In this document: one piece after another, positions 61,402 to 64,000 of the stretch
How positions within the stretch are numbered: position 1 is the stretch's first letter
Layout of the letters: every line of letters starts with the position of its first letter
Assembly (NCBI GenBank): GCA_024305405.1
Contig: JAKNDB010000068.1
Location: 10,711,501 to 10,775,500, forward strand
Origin: Dirofilaria immitis
Taxonomy: Eukaryota; Nematoda; Chromadorea; Rhabditida; Onchocercidae
Length of the DNA stretch: 64,000 nt
Direction of reading: 5' to 3'
Notes under the pieces: generated by a model
The model's input: only the letters and a program-made list of their open reading frames with translations
What the model was told of the DNA's origin: nothing
The model's database searches: none
Made by a program: the position numbers and the translations under genes

Positions 61402-61584
61402 TTAATTCAACTTAAACATTTCCCCATTTTTACATAAAATGCACGAGACAACCAGCATCCTACGCATGTAAAAGAACTTCAGTGCCCCGCAGCAGAAAGG
61501 AGGATGACTGCACAGATCTCTTTTACAATGTCCCCGGAAGAGAACACATTTAAAACCGGCAACCATTCCGGAATCATATTTCAC
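61402..61584 (-). other. Exon-like GC-richer stretch of unknown function
   Basis: Richer in G+C than its flanks and open in several frames. On minus, a 60-codon Cys-rich frame spans 61402-61584 (includes FKCVLFRGHCKRDLCSHPPF), and a second ATG at 61577 opens a 32-codon frame starting MIPEWLPVLNVF with a hydrophobic end (61479-61577). On plus, a 58-codon frame is also open. I recognise none of them. It could be a small gene, a non-coding 5' exon or a promoter element. Confidence 0.3.
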
Positions 61585-61767
61585 TTTAGTAGCCTAATAG
61601 AGTTGAAGTATTGAATGACTGCTCGGTAATTGACGGATGGACTATTTGTCGTGAAATTTATTTAATGTATTCATTTCCTTGGCTTGAAAGAGATTTTGCA
61701 TACTGTCGAGAAAATTTTGAAAATGTGACTATTCTTTGAAGGAAATTCTGTTGCTTACAGATTAAGA

Positions 61768-61885
61768 ATGATGGGGTTTGACATCGCCAAGCACTTTCAG
61801 CAATTATTGGAAGGCAAAGATAATTTAAAATCGACAGGTCAAGCAGCTATTGAAACGTTAATGCAATGCATCGAAATCTCCAAAG
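61768..61885 (+). CDS. EIF2B1: EIF2B1 exon 1
   Basis: [20 protein letters not shown] to CIEISK, matching the N-terminal helix of eIF2B alpha. Acceptor TGCTTACAG ends 7 nt before the ATG, which suggests a trans-spliced leader. A second ATG follows immediately. Donor GTATCT, phase 1. Confidence 0.88.
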
Positions 61886-64000
61886 GTATCTTTTTTCCCA
61901 ATTATCACCTTTTAATTTTTATTATTTTCTATCCTTTTTTCTTCAATCACACATAAAATTTTAGCAAAAACAGTAAACGAACTAACAGACGAGCTGAGGA
62001 ATGCGATAGTTGCTATGTCAACAACTGACCACAGTATACCATCTATTCGAAGTGCCAGCGAACTATTTTTAAGGCTTGATTTAATGAATGGTTATTTTGG
62101 TCAATCCTATAAAATATTTTCCTTGAAATCTTTTCCTAATAGGAATAACGATAATTTGTTGAATGCGGAATATGTCGTGCGAAATGAAGATGGAAAAAGT
62201 ATTTCTAAAAAATGGAATTGTTTTTAATAGATTAAATCGGATATGAAATGCATTCCTTTTCACCAATGTGACGCCAATATTTATAGGTTCATATCGCTTG
62301 CTACACCCGAAGAGAATGTACAGGAATTTAGTATTTTAATGAATAAATACAAGGAGCGCGGAAATATTTTTATTGAGCGAGTCAAATTGAGCAAAACACT
62401 GATAGCAGGTTTTGCAAGACCTTTATTCAAAATAATATGGTAACTTCCTTGTTATTTTTCATCTTCCATTAATTTTTTAAATATATTTTCGAGTTCAGTT
62501 TTTATTATCTCGCCAAAATGATTCTTTTGTGCAGTCTATCACTCATATTTTATGTGGAAAAGTTTGAAATTTGACCACGAATGGAAATCTTGGAATCATT
62601 AGAGTAATTAATCTACCCAACTTTCTAGTCTCCGAGGCATTTGGTTTTTCCTTTGCTTAATTTCTTATCTTATGGAAAAAAACAAAACAAAATAATTAAA
62701 TATTTGAAATTCTTAGCGCATCCTAACTCATTCATACAGTAAGGTTGTATTGGAAGTGTTGCTACATGCTAAAAGAAATGGTGTTAATGCTCATATTTTC
62801 GTTACGGAATCCCGTCCAGATGAATCAGGTATGTACCAATTCTTTTCTGAATTACCTTTATGCTTCACGAATATTATGTTAGGTCGTTCATTGTGATTTA
62901 TAGCTCTTAATTTGTGAATGAAGATTGTATTTAATTCACTGCCAATTCATCTTCAGGTGCTATCATGATTAATGCATTAAAAACGCTGGAATTCAGTGTA
63001 CATTAATAATGGACGCTGAAATTGGGTAAGTTAATTCATGATATATCCAGATCAAATACTTTTAATAAAAATGCTTGAATACTCTTTTTCCTGTTAATGA
63101 AATAGTTGCATACAGTTTCTCTCAAGAGAGACTGAAAAATAGTCCTCATCTTAAAGTTTATGATAAATAATTACGTCATTACAACAATAAATGTGAAATA
63201 ATAATATATTAAAGTATCATATCACAAAAAACTTTAATATCATATTAAAAAAATTGATAATTTTGATCATGACTTGGAGTGGAAAATAAAAATATTTAAA
63301 ATTACTCAGACTGGTAAATTATCAATTTGACAATTTAAAAACATGATGTATTAAATCATATTAGAAATCATGTGTATTTGCAATATTTAATTTTAATTAT
63401 AGTGCGGCCGGCATGATTATTTTATTGATTTCCTGAACTCTGAAAAAGTAAAATGAAATTATTATGAAAGCTGAGAAAATTAATGTGGATTTGATTCATA
63501 AATAAATTGTAATTTATATTGTATTTACTCAAAACTGATAATTTTTATTTTAATTATGGTTGTAGAACGTTGTAGATATCTAATGGAAACAATTAATTTG
63601 GTAATGGTTGGCGCGGAGGGTGTTATGGAAACTGGTGGTATAATAAACAAAATTGGTACAAATCCAATGGCCGTATGTGCAAAAGCGATTCATAAACCAT
63701 TTTTTGTTATGGCTGAAAGTATCAAATTTGTTAAGGAATATCCTTTAAATCAAAATGATATACCAATTGAATTCAAGGTTTGACTCGTTTCTTTTTCTTG
63801 TTGGGAATATTTTCAGCTATTTCATGAAAATTCTATAATTTTTCTTTAATGCTGTGTCATAGCGTGCTCTTGACAAAAGTGAGCATATATCTTCTTCTGC
63901 ACAGAAAATTTATCAACAACCAAATATTTACTTGATTTTTATTAAGTTGTTTCGGATTTTTTATTCTCGGCAAATTAATAAATCAAAAACTCTTATAAAT
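61768..64000 (+). CDS. EIF2B1: Translation initiation factor eIF2B subunit alpha (partial, right edge)
   Basis: Regulatory alpha subunit of the eIF2B guanine-nucleotide exchange factor, which recharges eIF2 with GTP and senses phosphorylated eIF2. Exons: 61768-61885, 61965-62073, 62287-62439, 62740-62828, 62957-63025, 63576-63777, and probably 63863 onward. Family signatures: ASELFLRFISLA across the exon 2/3 junction, [85 protein letters not shown] and [11 protein letters not shown]. Oddities: the intron after 62073 uses a GC donor; the conserved segment equivalent to human DGATILTHAYS is not found at the exon 3/4 junction; exon 5 is one base short. The C-terminal exon is only weakly similar and continues past the window. 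Sequencing error in homopolymers or decay of the gene are both possible. Confidence 0.93.
61965..62073 (+). CDS. EIF2B1: EIF2B1 exon 2 with GC donor
   Basis: Encodes [20 protein letters not shown] and [13 protein letters not shown]. The end at 62073 is set by homology to ELFLRFISLA and by phase; the next bases are GCTTGA, not GT. The downstream GT at 62090 gives the wrong frame. Confidence 0.85.
62287..62439 (+). CDS. EIF2B1: EIF2B1 exon 3
   Basis: Encodes [40 protein letters not shown] and GFARPLFK, aligning well with human to FIK, then ends IIW-type codons at donor GTAACT. The final few codons fit the family better if one more A were present (FKNNM), so its end is uncertain. Confidence 0.85.
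62740..62828 (+). CDS. EIF2B1: EIF2B1 exon 4
   Basis: Encodes [20 protein letters not shown] and VTESRPDES, the conserved first strand of the Rossmann-like C-terminal half. Acceptor ATACAG, donor GTATGT; phase 2 in, 1 out. Confidence 0.9.
62957..63025 (+). CDS. EIF2B1: EIF2B1 exon 5 (one base short)
   Basis: Reads [15 protein letters not shown], then in-frame TAA TAA; the family continuation TLIMDAEIG is in the next frame, as if an A were missing at about 63000. Acceptor CTTCAG, donor GTAAGT. Confidence 0.82.
63576..63777 (+). CDS. EIF2B1: EIF2B1 exon 6
   Basis: Encodes [60 protein letters not shown] and DIPIEFK, the most conserved part of eIF2B alpha. Acceptor GTTGTAG, phase 2 in, 0 out; donor GTTTGA. 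Confidence 0.95.
63863..64000 (+). CDS. EIF2B1: EIF2B1 probable exon 7, cut by window edge
   Basis: After acceptor GTCATAG the phase-0 frame stays open to the window end: [20 protein letters not shown] then [10 protein letters not shown]. Compared with human (TAPSLITLLFTDLGVLTP) only the Pro and the hydrophobic spacing agree. It may be a diverged exon, a frame-damaged one, or not an exon. Confidence 0.4.

Larger units (their letters stand above)
60866..61767. promoter_or_regulatory. Divergent intergenic region between SWIB gene and EIF2B1
   Basis: About 0.9 kb separates the two divergent start codons, so it should contain both promoters. It holds a tandem duplication of about 32 nt (61085-61148) and an unexplained exon-like GC-richer stretch (61402-61584). 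Likely acceptors for leader splicing or trans-splicing sit just upstream of each start: TCTTCAG on minus near 60917 and TGCTTACAG on plus ending at 61760. Confidence 0.6.

Overview
The window reads as AT-rich nuclear DNA of a nematode, probably a parasitic lineage with long introns (a clade III/filarial-type worm would fit; this is inference). The grounds are an ERG-type potassium channel closest to nematode UNC-103, acceptors of the TTTTAG/TTTCAG kind, and an acceptor placed 7 nt before the eIF2B-alpha start, as at trans-spliced genes. No bacterial, viral or plasmid signature was seen. No tRNA, rRNA, SL-RNA or CRISPR array was recognised.

Region by region: (1) 1-33.8 kb is gene-poor. It holds large microsatellites (an ATC/CAT tract of about 0.73 kb at 5732-6460 and a TCCA tract of about 0.24 kb at 21271-21507), an almost identical 1.28 kb direct repeat 12 kb apart (13357-14633 and 25354-26635), a small GC-rich island near 16.4 kb, and inverted repeats at 27.5 and 30.3-30.6 kb. 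(2) 33.8-55.1 kb, plus strand, is an unc-103/ERG (KCNH family) channel gene. Every common exon could be placed with canonical GT-AG borders and consistent phase from before S1 to the stop codon. Two alternative 5' coding routes are visible, plus a candidate 24-nt in-frame microexon in the S3-S4 linker. (3) 58.75-60.87 kb, minus strand, is a six-exon gene for a DEK_C + SWIB/MDM2 domain protein like yeast UAF30/TRI1, with a one-base frame break inside SWIB. (4) 61.77 kb to the right edge, plus strand, is eIF2B subunit alpha (EIF2B1), divergently arranged about 0.9 kb from the SWIB gene and cut by the window end. It shows one GC-AG intron, a one-base frame break, and a conserved stretch that cannot be placed.

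The three genes look functionally unrelated: membrane excitability, chromatin/transcription, and control of translation initiation. The most noteworthy items are the channel microexon next to the voltage sensor, the alternative N-termini with a 37-nt linking exon and a start-overlapping uORF, the very recent 1.28 kb duplication, and the cluster of one-base anomalies that homopolymer sequencing errors may explain. Coordinates of exon borders were read by hand from the sequence; no alignment or database search was run.
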